Source of the DNA: VBDM01 sp964430565
GTDB lineage: Bacteria; Pseudomonadota; Gammaproteobacteria; Burkholderiales; SG8-39
DNA: 64,000 bases
Assembly: GCA_964430565.1 (NCBI GenBank)
Contig: CAYSFD010000051.1
Span: forward strand, 1 to 64,000
Direction: 5' to 3'
Both the position numbers and the translations under genes were made by a program. Each line of letters begins with the position of its first letter. Positions within the stretch are counted from its first letter, which is position 1. This document shows, piece after piece, positions 10,537 through 19,293 of this stretch. Under the pieces are notes generated by a model, which saw nothing but the letters and a program-made list of their open reading frames with translations, made no database searches and was not told the DNA's origin.

Positions 10537-10608
10537 CGTCATTCCCGCGCAAGCGGGAATCCAGGAATTTCAGCCGCTTGCTGGATGCCCGCTTTCGCGG
10601 GCATGACG
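10537..10608. repeat. REP-like paired palindrome, copy B
   Basis: It has the same opening as copy A (CGTCATTCCCGCGCAAGCGG and the next 8 bases are identical) and closes with GCCCGCTTTCGCGGGCATGA. It forms two facing hairpins in the gap between the convergent mocA and TRAP permease genes, where it could also act as a bidirectional 3' end or mRNA stabiliser. Confidence 0.75.
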
Positions 10609-10616
10609 TTAGCCCG

Positions 10617-12077
10617 CTACTTCTCTTCAGGCGGATCGGCGCTCTCCTGCATCGCCTTGAACGGGTCTTCCTCCAGCCGGTTGGCGCTGTCGTCGATTTG
10701 CTCGACCTTCTCCGAGGCGATGTCCGAGCGCAGCTCGTCCGGCAGGTAGGTCACGATGCGCGGAAATATTATTAGCAGCGCGATGGCGATGCACTGCAGC
10801 ACCATGAACTCGAACATGCCCTTGTAGATGGTCGCCAGAGACCACTCCTTTACCACCTGCCGCAGGTAATAGGCCGACATCGCCACCGGCGGCGACAGGA
10901 ATGCCGTCTGAAGCGTCACCGCCACCACCGCGCCGAACCAGACCATCACCATGTCCGGAGCGATGCCGAGCGATTGCCCGAGCGCGGGCTTGAGCGCCTC
11001 GACCACCGGATAGAAGATCGGCAGGAACACCAGGATGATCGCCGGCCACTCGAACGGCCAGCCCAGAACGAAGATGATGACCAGCACCACGAGCAGCATC
11101 ACCACCGGCCCGAACGGCAGTGCCAGCAGGGTCTCGGTGATCCAGGTCGCCGTGCCCAGGCGCGAGAACACCGCGCCGAAGATATTCGAGGTCATCGCCA
11201 GCAGCAGCACCATGCTCGAAGTCGCGGTCGTGCTGAGCACCGCCCGCTTCAGGCCGGCGAAGCTGAGTCTCCGGTAGACGATCGCCAGCAGCGCGGCGCC
11301 GAAGGCGCCGATGGCGCTGGCCTCGGTCGGCGTGGCGAGACCGGCGAGCATCGATCCCAGCACCGCGCCGATCAATAGCAGCAGGGGCACTACACCGATC
11401 GCTACCTCCCACACCATCGCACCGAACGTATGCACCCGCTCGTCCATCGGCACCGGCGGGCCGAGCTTCGGATTGATGAAAGCCCGCGTCATGAGATAGG
11501 TGAGGTAGATGCCGGCGAGCAGGAATCCCGGGCCGAAAGCGGCCGAGTACAATTCGGCCACCGACACGCCGATCACCGGTCCCATCACGATCAGCATCAC
11601 CGAGGGCGGGATCAGGATGCCCAGCGTTCCGCCGGCGGTGATGCAGCCGGCCGAGAGCCTGGCGTCGTAGCCGGTCTTGATCATGATCGGGCTCGCCATA
11701 ATGCCGAGCACCGTCACCGCGGCGCCGACGATGCCGGTCGCCATGGCGAACACGGTGGCGGTGAGAATCACCACCGCGAACAGCGCGCCGCGAATCGGCG
11801 CGAGCAGCATGCGGAACGCGGTGAACAATCGCTCCATGAGACCGGCCTGCTGGGTGAGGTAGCCCATGAAGATGAACAGCGGCACTGCCGCGAACAACTC
11901 CTCCTTCATCAGGCCGATGGTCTGGAAGTAGGCCAGGCTGAAGACCACCTCGCCGAGGCCGAAATAGCCGAAGGCGAACGCAAGGAACAGCAGCGTGAAG
12001 CTGATCGGGAAGCCGATGAAGATCGCCCCGATCATGACGATCAGCATGATCAGGCCGAGCAGGATCAGGCCGGTCAT
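10617..12077 (-). CDS. dctM: TRAP transporter large permease (DctM)
   Basis: This is the large membrane subunit of a tripartite ATP-independent periplasmic transporter, which carries the ion-coupled translocation step. From ATG 12077 (MTGLILLGLIMLIVMIGAIF) it is 486 residues with about 12-13 hydrophobic helices. DctM signatures include LFIFMGYLTQQAGL, GTLGILIPPSVMLIVMG and TPTEASAIGAFGA. The C-terminus has an extra hydrophilic acidic tail rich in glutamate. It follows dctQ by 23 nt. A longer reading upstream to 12572 is an out-of-register artefact over dctQ. Two solute receptors are encoded upstream, so the permease may serve both. Confidence 0.93.
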   Translation of the reverse strand: MTGLILLGLIMLIVMIGAIFIGFPISFTLLFLAFAFGYFGLGEVVFSLAYFQTIGLMKEELFAAVPLFIFMGYLTQQAGLMERLFTAFRMLLAPIRGALFAVVILTATVFAMATGIVGAAVTVLGIMASPIMIKTGYDARLSAGCITAGGTLGILIPPSVMLIVMGPVIGVSVAELYSAAFGPGFLLAGIYLTYLMTRAFINPKLGPPVPMDERVHTFGAMVWEVAIGVVPLLLLIGAVLGSMLAGLATPTEASAIGAFGAALLAIVYRRLSFAGLKRAVLSTTATSSMVLLLAMTSNIFGAVFSRLGTATWITETLLALPFGPVVMLLVVLVIIFVLGWPFEWPAIILVFLPIFYPVVEALKPALGQSLGIAPDMVMVWFGAVVAVTLQTAFLSPPVAMSAYYLRQVVKEWSLATIYKGMFEFMVLQCIAIALLIIFPRIVTYLPDELRSDIASEKVEQIDDSANRLEEDPFKAMQESADPPEEK

Positions 12078-12100
12078 CGGTAGCGCTCCGCCGCCATGCG

Positions 12101-12652
12101 CTAGATCTCCACCTTTTCCTTGTGCTCGAGCTCGATTCCGGTGCGCGCCTGGTACACGCACTTGATGGTTTCGGAAATGCCCTGGACGATCAGGAGCAGG
12201 CAGGTGAGCGGCACCACCCATTTGAACGGCCACAGGATCGGGCGCCACGGCGTCTGCTCCGAGGTCTCGCCGATCTCGAACGAATACCAGCCCTCGGCGC
12301 CGCTCACCAGGAGGAAGGTGATCAGCGACGGGAAGAAGAACACGAGGTAGGCGACCGAGTCTATCGTGCCCCGCGTTCTCAGCGACCAGCGCTCGAAGAA
12401 GAAGTCGGTGCGGATGTGCGCGCCCTTGTGCAGCGCGTACGCCGCGCCCAGCATGAAGATGGTGCCGTAGAGCATGTAGGTCACGTCGAACGACCAGATG
12501 GTGGGCGAATTGAAGGCGTAGCGTGCCACCACCTCGTACGTCACCGCGAGCACCAGGGGAACGTTGAGCCACGCCACCCAGGTGCCGGTCGTATCGGTGA
12601 ACTTGTCGATTACGCGGACGATCCGGATGTGAAGCGGGGTCGGTTCAGTCAT
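12101..12652 (-). CDS. dctQ: TRAP transporter small permease (DctQ)
   Basis: This is the four-helix membrane subunit that pairs with DctM. The 183-residue protein shows the family pattern VVARYAFNSPTIWSFDVTYM and GAAYALHKGAHIRTDFFFERW. It has four hydrophobic spans and a charged C-terminus. It lies between the first solute-binding gene and dctM on the minus strand. A terminator-like hairpin in the 142-nt gap upstream probably lowers permease expression relative to the receptors. No strong Shine-Dalgarno is seen before ATG 12652. Confidence 0.92.
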   Translation of the reverse strand: MTEPTPLHIRIVRVIDKFTDTTGTWVAWLNVPLVLAVTYEVVARYAFNSPTIWSFDVTYMLYGTIFMLGAAYALHKGAHIRTDFFFERWSLRTRGTIDSVAYLVFFFPSLITFLLVSGAEGWYSFEIGETSEQTPWRPILWPFKWVVPLTCLLLIVQGISETIKCVYQARTGIELEHKEKVEI

Positions 12653-12749
12653 GCCGAATCGATTCAGGGCATTTCAGATCAGGTCTTGGAATTCCGGGAT
12701 CGCGACCGAGCCGCGGATCGGAAGCATCGCATCCGGCCTGGGGCACATG

Positions 12750-12776
12750 AAAAAAGGCGGCGGAGCCGCCCTTTTT
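12750..12776 (-). terminator. Hairpin terminator between dctP and dctQ
   Basis: The stem GGCGGC (12756-12761) and GCCGCC (12765-12770) with loop GGA is flanked by A5-6 and T5, so it resembles an intrinsic terminator in both directions. On the minus strand it lies 19 nt after the dctP stop and before dctQ, where partial termination would favour receptor over permease synthesis. Confidence 0.7.
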
Positions 12777-12794
12777 CCCGTTCCGCACCGGCCG

Positions 12795-13934
12795 CTACTT
12801 CTTGGCGCCCTTTGCCGCGCCTGCAGCCTTCTCGGGCCAGTAATAGTTCGCCGCAAACGAATACGGCGGGTACAGGAAGCGTTTGGCCGGCACCACTTTC
12901 GATGCGTACTCCCGCTGCGAATCCAGCACCTTCTTGAAGAATGGATTTTTCGCGGACTCTTCCTTGGCGATCTCGTCCCAGGCCTTGAGGAATGCGATCA
13001 GGATATCGGGCGGAGTGCGCAGGATCACCGTGCCGTACTTTGTGCGCATTTCCTCCATCGCGTCGGCGTTCTGCTTCTGCCACCTGATCCACCAGCGCAC
13101 GATCGTCTCGACCGTGGCCGAGCGGATCGCCTCCTGCTGCTGCGCCGGAAGGCTCGTCCAGACGTCGTTGTTGATCAGCAACTCGGCGAACACGCTCGGC
13201 TCGTGCATACCGGGAACGTAGTGGTATTTGAATACCTGGGGCAGGCCGAGCCTGAGGTCCTCGATGCCGCCGACCCATTCGGCGCAGTCGATCACGCCGC
13301 GCTGCGCGGAGGGTACGATTTCCCCGCCGGGCATGTTCACCGTCTGCATGCCCATTTTCTGGAAGATCTCGGCGACGATGCCGGTCTGCCGGCATTTCAT
13401 GCCCTTGAAATCGGCGAGGTTCTTGATCGGCCGTTTGAACCAGCCGAACGCCTGCGGGCTCGAGGGCATGATCGGGAAGGCGATGACGTTCAACTTCATC
13501 TCCTTCTGATACATATCCCAGTACATCTCGAGCCCTCCGCCCTCGTACATCCAGCCGAGGAAGTCCATGTGGTCCATGCCGAAAGGACCGGCCGGCGTGG
13601 ACGCGAACAGGGTCGTGGCCTTGTGCTTGCCGATCCAGTAATAGCTGACCGCATGGGCGCCGTCGAGCACCTTCTTGTGCGTGGCGTCGAGCACCTCGAA
13701 CGGCGGCACGACCTGTCCGCCCGCCATCGTTTCGATCTTCAACTGCCCGCTGGTGAGCTTGTCCACCCGTTCGGCAAAGAACTTGAAGTTTTCCTGCAGA
13801 GTGGAACTCGCCGGCCAGGTGGACTGCATCTTGAGGGATCGTGGCGCCGGCTGCTGGCTGCTCGCTGTCCCAGCAAAGCCAAGGCTGGTCGCGAGCACCG
13901 CGAGCACAAGAGCGTTTCTACGGGCTGCACGCAT
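12795..13934 (-). CDS. dctP: TRAP solute-binding protein DctP, paralogue 1
   Basis: This is a periplasmic receptor of a TRAP transporter, 379 residues. Residues 1-27 form a Sec signal peptide (cleavage likely after the SSQ/TASS region). The body belongs to the TakP-like branch, which binds 2-oxo acids or related carboxylates in characterised members. Visible signatures are MQSTWPASSTLQENFKFFAE, FKGMKCRQTGIVAEIF with the conserved arginine, and QRGVIDCAEWVGGIEDLRLG. The C-terminus is alanine/lysine-rich. It is clearly paralogous to the next gene upstream, with long near-identical blocks throughout. AAGGAG lies upstream of ATG 13934. Confidence 0.93.
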   Translation of the reverse strand: MRAARRNALVLAVLATSLGFAGTASSQQPAPRSLKMQSTWPASSTLQENFKFFAERVDKLTSGQLKIETMAGGQVVPPFEVLDATHKKVLDGAHAVSYYWIGKHKATTLFASTPAGPFGMDHMDFLGWMYEGGGLEMYWDMYQKEMKLNVIAFPIMPSSPQAFGWFKRPIKNLADFKGMKCRQTGIVAEIFQKMGMQTVNMPGGEIVPSAQRGVIDCAEWVGGIEDLRLGLPQVFKYHYVPGMHEPSVFAELLINNDVWTSLPAQQQEAIRSATVETIVRWWIRWQKQNADAMEEMRTKYGTVILRTPPDILIAFLKAWDEIAKEESAKNPFFKKVLDSQREYASKVVPAKRFLYPPYSFAANYYWPEKAAGAAKGAKK

Positions 13935-13996
13935 CGCGTGTCTCCTTTATGGATTGAGGTTTTTTTAAAATAGTCCTGTCTTCGCTTGCCGGAGCG

Positions 13997-15148
13997 CTAC
14001 TTCTTCGCCGCGCCCTTTGCCGCGCCCTTTGCCGCAGGCTTCTCCCTGGGAAAGTAATAGTTGGCCGCGAACGAATACGGCGGGAACATGAAGCGCTTCG
14101 CCGGAACGACCTTGGTCGCGTAGGCGCGCTGCGACTCGTAGACTTTCTTGAAGAACGGGTTTTTGGCCGATTCTTCCGCGGCAATGATGTCCCAGGTCTT
14201 CATGAACTCGATAAGGATTTCGGGCGGTGTGTTGAGGATCTGCGTGCCGTACTTGGTGCGCATCTCCTCGATCGCATCGGCGTTCTGTTTCTGCCAGCGG
14301 ATGCCCCAGCGCACGAAGGTGTCGAACGTCGCGGCGCGCACGGCCTCCTGCTGCTGCGGGGGCAGGCTCGCCCACACTTCGGAGTTGATGAGGAGCTCGA
14401 GCATCGAATTGCTCTCGTGCATCCCCGGCGTGTAGTGGTACTTCCACACCTGCGGCAGGCCGAGACGCAGGTCCTCGATGCCGCCGACCCACTCCGCGCA
14501 GTCGATGACGCCGCGCTGCGCCGAGGGCACGATTTCGCCGCCCGGCATATTCACCGTTTGCATCCCCATCCTCTGGTAGATCTCCGCGACGATACCGGTC
14601 TGGCGGCATTTCATGCCTTTGAAGTCGGCAAGGCTCTTGATCGGCCGCTTGAACCAGCCGAACGCCTGTGGACTCGATCCCCCGACCGGGAAGGCGACGA
14701 CGTTGAGCTTGAGGATGTCGCGGTAGAACTCCCAGTACATGTCCATGCCCCCGCCCTCGTTCAGCCACCCGAGAAAATCGAAATGGTCCATGCCGAACGG
14801 ACCAGCGGGTGTGGCCGAGAAAAGCGTGGCGGCCTTGTTCTTGCCGACCCAGTAGTACGCTACGCCGTGTCCGCCGTCGATCACCTTCTTGTGCGTCGCG
14901 TCGAGGATTTCGAACGCAGGCACGACTTGCCCCGCTGCCATCGTCTCGATCTTGAGCTGGCCGCCTGTGAGCTTCTCCACCCGCTCCCCGAACATGCGGA
15001 AGTTGTCCTGCAGCGTCAGGCTGGCTGGCCAGGTGGATTGCATCTTGAGCGTCCTTGGAGCCGGCTGTTGCGCGAAGGCCGGCAAGGCCAGACCGAGGGC
15101 GCACGCGATTGCCGCGAGCGTAGAGGCATTTTTCCAAGCGGTGGACAT
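13997..15148 (-). CDS. dctP: TRAP solute-binding protein DctP, paralogue 2
   Basis: This second TakP-like receptor of 383 residues is first in the minus-strand TRAP gene run. It has a signal peptide (residues 1-26, ending ALPAFA), the block MQSTWPASLTLQDNFRMF, the conserved FKGMKCRQTGIVAEIYQ arginine region and QRGVIDCAEWVGGIEDLRLG. The C-terminus repeats AAKGAAKGAAKK. It differs from paralogue 1 mostly in the middle (for example FPVGGSSPQAF versus FPIMPSSPQAF), near where solute contacts would be, so the two may bind different acids. GGAG lies upstream of ATG 15148. Confidence 0.93.
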   Translation of the reverse strand: MSTAWKNASTLAAIACALGLALPAFAQQPAPRTLKMQSTWPASLTLQDNFRMFGERVEKLTGGQLKIETMAAGQVVPAFEILDATHKKVIDGGHGVAYYWVGKNKAATLFSATPAGPFGMDHFDFLGWLNEGGGMDMYWEFYRDILKLNVVAFPVGGSSPQAFGWFKRPIKSLADFKGMKCRQTGIVAEIYQRMGMQTVNMPGGEIVPSAQRGVIDCAEWVGGIEDLRLGLPQVWKYHYTPGMHESNSMLELLINSEVWASLPPQQQEAVRAATFDTFVRWGIRWQKQNADAIEEMRTKYGTQILNTPPEILIEFMKTWDIIAAEESAKNPFFKKVYESQRAYATKVVPAKRFMFPPYSFAANYYFPREKPAAKGAAKGAAKK

Positions 15149-15334
15149 CGGGTGTCTCCTTAAAGGCTTAAGGTTCTTGGGGAGGGAGATGCGGAACCGA
15201 TGTTAGGAGCTTGATGTCCCGGTGTCAACGAAGCTGGCGACCGGGTAGTGGTCCCCGGTCTTGGGTATCCACAGCGCTCTGCAAACTTGAGATACATGCC
15301 CCTTCCTTTCATAATGCGTATTCCGCATTGCGAC

Positions 15335-17146
15335 ATGAGCACGGCGATCCGCTACACGATCATTCCGGCGCGGCCCGAAGCCCACCTCTATCGCGTCACT
15401 TGCGCGGTCGAAGACCCCGATCCCTCGGGGCAGCGGTTCGCGCTTCCCGCATGGATACCCGGCAGCTACATGATCCGCGAGTTTGCACGGCACGTTGTTT
15501 CGATTCGGGCTGCATCCCGTGGGAAGCCCGTAGCGCTTGCGAAAATCGACAAGCACACCTGGCGCGCCGCACCCGTCCCCGGTCCGCTTGTGGTGACCTG
15601 CGAGGTCTACGCCTGGGACCTCTCGGTGCGAGGCGCGCACCTGGACGCGACGCATGCGTTCTTCAATGGCGCTTGCGTATTCCTGCGCGTGCTCGGGCGG
15701 GAAGATGCGCCGTGCGAGCTCGAGATCCTGCGACCCTCCGGCGCGCGCTACCGCAATTGGCGCGTCGCCACGTCGATGCTGCGAAAGAACGCAAGACCCT
15801 ACGGTTTCGGCACGTACGCCGCGGCGGACTACGACGAGCTGATCGATAACCCCGTGGAGATGGGCGAGTTCGCGCGTGCGACCTTCAGGGCCCGCGGGGT
15901 GCCGCACGACATCGTCATCACCGGACGCCACCGCGCCGACATGCCGCGGCTGAGCCGCGACCTGGAGCGCCTGTGCGAACACCACATCGGTTTTTTCGGC
16001 AAGCCCGCGCCGATGAAGCGCTATGTGTTCCTCATCACCGCGCTCGGCGAGGGCTACGGCGGCCTGGAGCATCGTGCCTCCACCGCGCTGCTGTGCTCGC
16101 GCGACGATCTCCCGCGCGAGGGCGAGACGCAGGTGAGCGAGCGCTACCGCACCTTCCTCGGCCTCGCCAGCCACGAGTATTTCCACACCTGGAACGTGAA
16201 GCGCATCAAACCCGCTGCCTTCGTCCCGTACGACCTCGACCGCGAGAACTACACCACGCTCCTGTGGGCGTTCGAAGGCATCACGTCCTATTACGACGAC
16301 CTCGCCCTGGTGCGCTGCGGGCTGATCGGAAGAAAGGAATATCTCGAGCTCCTCGGCCGCTCGATCACCACCTATCTGCGCACGCCGGGCCGGGCGAAAC
16401 AGAGCGTCGCCGAGTCGAGCTTCGACGCCTGGATCAAGTACTACCGCCAGGACGAGAACTCGCCGAACGCCGGCGTCAGCTATTACGTCAAGGGAAGCCT
16501 CGTGGCGCTGTGCCTGGATCTGCTGATTCGCGACACAACACGGGGCAGGAAATCCCTCGATGACGTGATGCGCGCCCTGTGGCTTCGTCACGGTCGGACC
16601 GGGACCGGGGTGGAAGAGGAGGGCATCGAGCGCCTTGCCGAGGAGGTGACGGGCCTGAAGTTGCGGCGACACCTGGACCAGTGGCTGCGCTCGACGCGCG
16701 AGCTGCCGTTGCCGTCACTGCTGGCGACGCACGGCATAAAGATGGAATTGCGTCCGGCCGAATCCTCCTCCGACAAGGGAGGCAAAGCGGCAAGCTCGAA
16801 CGCTCTTGCGCGGCGCGCAGCGCTCGGCATACGCACGCGCGGCGAAGGCAAAGACCTCGCCGTCACGCACGTGCTGGATGGCGGGGCGGCACAGGAGGCC
16901 GGACTTGCCGCCGGTGATGTCTTGGTCGCGCTCGAGGGCCTGCGTCCCGGGCAGGGCGGACTGGACGCGATGGTGGCGAAGCGGCGGCCGGGGGAGAGCG
17001 TCGTCGTTCACGCGTTTCGACGCGACGAGCTGATGTCGTTCGAGGTGAGCCTCAAACGCGCCGGCGCCGATACTTGCGTGCTCACGGAATCGGGCGGCGG
17101 CTCGCGCCGTCGGCCGCTCGAGCGTTGGCTGGGCAAGCGCCGCTAG
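15335..17146 (+). CDS. M61-family (glycyl aminopeptidase-like) metallopeptidase with PDZ domain
   Basis: This is a zinc aminopeptidase of family M61, about 603 residues from ATG 15335 (MSTAIRYTIIPARPE), the start that matches the family N-terminus. The zinc-binding HEYFHTWN is at about residues 280-287, and the third ligand glutamate at about 314 in WAFEGITSYYDDL. A PDZ domain occupies roughly residues 490-575 (VLDGGAAQEAGLAAGDVLVA). No signal peptide is evident, so it is likely cytoplasmic. In-frame upstream ATGs at 15296 and 15314 are possible; none has a strong ribosome site. It is divergent from the TRAP genes. Confidence 0.9.
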   Translation: MSTAIRYTIIPARPEAHLYRVTCAVEDPDPSGQRFALPAWIPGSYMIREFARHVVSIRAASRGKPVALAKIDKHTWRAAPVPGPLVVTCEVYAWDLSVRGAHLDATHAFFNGACVFLRVLGREDAPCELEILRPSGARYRNWRVATSMLRKNARPYGFGTYAAADYDELIDNPVEMGEFARATFRARGVPHDIVITGRHRADMPRLSRDLERLCEHHIGFFGKPAPMKRYVFLITALGEGYGGLEHRASTALLCSRDDLPREGETQVSERYRTFLGLASHEYFHTWNVKRIKPAAFVPYDLDRENYTTLLWAFEGITSYYDDLALVRCGLIGRKEYLELLGRSITTYLRTPGRAKQSVAESSFDAWIKYYRQDENSPNAGVSYYVKGSLVALCLDLLIRDTTRGRKSLDDVMRALWLRHGRTGTGVEEEGIERLAEEVTGLKLRRHLDQWLRSTRELPLPSLLATHGIKMELRPAESSSDKGGKAASSNALARRAALGIRTRGEGKDLAVTHVLDGGAAQEAGLAAGDVLVALEGLRPGQGGLDAMVAKRRPGESVVVHAFRRDELMSFEVSLKRAGADTCVLTESGGGSRRRPLERWLGKRR

Positions 17147-17335
17147 AACTCGTACCCCCGATACACCCGTCTCGCTTACGGTGGGTGAGGCAATACTCGC
17201 GTACTACCCATTGCAGTTCGGTCTGGTCGGCATCGTCATCGGAGCGATCTGCGGCAGGGGCGCTTATCGTGGATAAGCGCGACACACAAGCGGCGGCGGC
17301 GTAAGATTTCGGGGTTGAGCACGGTTCAGCTCTGC

Positions 17336-18148
17336 ATGAACGCCTCCGCCCGACGTCTTTCCACCCAGTATTCCGAATTCGCCGCAGCCTCGGAGCGGCT
17401 GCATGGTCTCCGGCTCGTCTTCAGTTTGGCATGCAGCATCGCGATTCTGTTTGCGCTCGGATGGGTACAAGCCGCCCGGGCGCAGGAACCCGCGACGCGT
17501 GGGGAAATCGTAGGAAGCGTGTTGAAGACCGCGATCGAGCCCTGGCTGACGATCAGTCCCGGGTTGTCCTTACGCAGCCCGACGGTCAACATCACTCGCA
17601 GGTCCGACGGCCAGGAGGCGAGCATGACCGACCCGGGATCGATAGGTCTCGTTCTGAACATCAAGATTCAGAATTTCGATTTCCCCGGCAGCCGGTTCGG
17701 GGCGACTTTATTCCTCTATTCTGGATACTTCACGGCAGACAAACAGTTTGCCGGCCTGGACGGCGGGGAGGTGCAGACCCAGAATCTGGGCAGCTCCATC
17801 TCGGGCTATTACACCTACCTTGTTCCGAGTCTGTACTATCGTATTCCGAGCAGTGCCCCGAATGAGAAACCCCTGACGCTCGGCCTGGGCGCGGGGAAAG
17901 GGAGGATATCCTTCAAGGGCGATGCCGTTTTTGGACCCGACCGGCAGGTGGGATCTTCCCAGGCTCACACGAATATGGATGTGCAGTCCAAGGATACTTT
18001 CGCATGGGTCGCATTCTTCAACGTGGACCTGTCCGAGAATTGGCGCCTGCGCGTCAGCGTTACGACCGTCAGGTTCAATGTGGACGACTACAAAGGCGAT
18101 ATGGAGGAATTCATGATTACCTTGAGCCGGCCGGTGCGTTTCTTTTGA
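17336..18148 (+). CDS. Exported protein of unknown function, possible outer-membrane beta-barrel
   Basis: I do not recognise the family. From ATG 17336 the product is 270 residues. A long N-region precedes a hydrophobic segment (about residues 30-49) ending AARAQEPA, typical of a Sec signal peptide. The mature part alternates hydrophobic and polar residues in strand-like runs (RFGATLFLYSGYF, SISGYYTYLVPSLYYRIP, NWRLRVSVTTVRFNVD) and ends in phenylalanine (RPVRFF), as outer-membrane barrels often do. A TTG at 17315 would add seven residues. The gene stands alone between the M61 peptidase and the dehydratase. Confidence 0.6.
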   Translation: MNASARRLSTQYSEFAAASERLHGLRLVFSLACSIAILFALGWVQAARAQEPATRGEIVGSVLKTAIEPWLTISPGLSLRSPTVNITRRSDGQEASMTDPGSIGLVLNIKIQNFDFPGSRFGATLFLYSGYFTADKQFAGLDGGEVQTQNLGSSISGYYTYLVPSLYYRIPSSAPNEKPLTLGLGAGKGRISFKGDAVFGPDRQVGSSQAHTNMDVQSKDTFAWVAFFNVDLSENWRLRVSVTTVRFNVDDYKGDMEEFMITLSRPVRFF

Positions 18149-18245
18149 GACGCTTGATGATGCAAAGGAGTGTGCAGACTGGCCCGCGACGTGCGACGGG
18201 CGGGCGGCGTAGAATCGGGGCCGAATACCTCGTATTCGATCCTCG

Positions 18246-19217
18246 ATGAACGCGCCCGACCGCCCGCTTGCCGTCAGTTACGCTGACGTCGCCTCAGCCG
18301 CGGAGCGGCTGGCCGGCCACGCGCACCGCACGCCGGTAATGACTTCGCGCACGGTGAACGAGCGCACCGGCGCCGAGGTGTTCTTCAAGTGCGAGAACTT
18401 CCAGCGAATCGGCGCGTTCAAGTTCCGCGGCGCCTTTAACGCAATGTCGCGGCTCGCCCCCGAGGAGCGTAAGCGCGGGGTCCTCGCGTATTCGTCCGGC
18501 AACCACGCGCAGGCCGTTGCCCTCGCTGGGAAGGAACTCGGCATCCGCGTCACCATCGTGATGCCGGCCGACGCCCCTGCCGTCAAGATCGAAGCGACCC
18601 GCGGCTACGGCGCCGAAATCGTGCTTTACGACAGGCACAAGGAAGTGCGCGAGGAAGTCGCAGAGAGGACCGCGCGCAAACGCGCTCTCGCGATGATCCC
18701 GCCTTTCGATCATCCCCACGTGATCGCGGGGCAGGGCACGGCGGCAAAGGAATTGATAGACGACACGGGGCCGCTCGATTACCTGTTCGTGCCGGTGAGC
18801 GGCGGCGGGCTGATCTCGGGCTGCGCGGTGGCCGCCTCGCACCTTTCACCCGGCTGCAAGGTCATTGGCGTCGAGCCCGAAGCAGGAGACGACGCCACGC
18901 GTTCCTTCAGGACGAAGACGCTGCAGAGCTGCCACAACCCGGACACCATCGCCGACGGCGCGCGCACGCACGCGCTCGGGCAATTGACGTTTCCGCTGGT
19001 GCTGCGCTACGTGCACGACATGGTGACGGTGAGCGACGCGGAACTCGTCCGGGCGATGTTCTATTTATGGGAGCGGATGAAGATCGTGGTCGAGCCGACC
19101 GGCGCGCTTGGCGCCGCGGGTTTGTTCGAGCGCGGCCTGCCGGTGGCCGGGAAGCGCGTCGGGGTGGTCCTCTCCGGCGGCAACGCCGATCTGAAGCTGC
19201 TCGCCCGGTTCGCCTAG
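18246..19217 (+). CDS. PLP-dependent threonine/serine dehydratase (ACT-less)
   Basis: This is a fold-type II PLP enzyme of 323 residues, the size of catabolic threonine dehydratase, serine racemase or hydroxyaspartate ammonia-lyase rather than biosynthetic IlvA, because there is no regulatory ACT domain. The PLP lysine is K59 in GAFKFRGAFNA. SSGNHAQAVA and the glycine loop VSGGGLISG are clear, and SGGNADL lies near the end. The exact substrate cannot be told from sequence. A -10-like TAGAAT lies 31 nt upstream. It precedes the branched-chain amino acid transport operon by 76 nt, which suggests amino-acid catabolism. Confidence 0.87.
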   Translation: MNAPDRPLAVSYADVASAAERLAGHAHRTPVMTSRTVNERTGAEVFFKCENFQRIGAFKFRGAFNAMSRLAPEERKRGVLAYSSGNHAQAVALAGKELGIRVTIVMPADAPAVKIEATRGYGAEIVLYDRHKEVREEVAERTARKRALAMIPPFDHPHVIAGQGTAAKELIDDTGPLDYLFVPVSGGGLISGCAVAASHLSPGCKVIGVEPEAGDDATRSFRTKTLQSCHNPDTIADGARTHALGQLTFPLVLRYVHDMVTVSDAELVRAMFYLWERMKIVVEPTGALGAAGLFERGLPVAGKRVGVVLSGGNADLKLLARFA

Positions 19218-19234
19218 TTAGTCTGGGCGCGCTG

Positions 19235-19264
19235 TGGTCACGGTGCTTCGCCTCGCGGTAGAAT
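19235..19264 (+). promoter_or_regulatory. Candidate sigma-70 promoter of the liv operon
   Basis: TGGTCA (19235-19240) and TAGAAT (19259-19264) are separated by 18 nt and lie 29 nt upstream of the receptor gene start, followed by a strong ribosome site. Both hexamers are close to consensus. It is predicted only by eye. Confidence 0.4.
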
Positions 19265-19293
19265 CGCGGTCACCTTATCGGAGGAGGATCCCC

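Noticed and set aside
15313..15329. AATGCG-TATTC-CGCATT inverted repeat before the M61 gene as an operator
   Set aside because: Six-base arms with a 5-nt loop are expected by chance at this scale, and the stretch may be inside the coding region if an earlier start is used.
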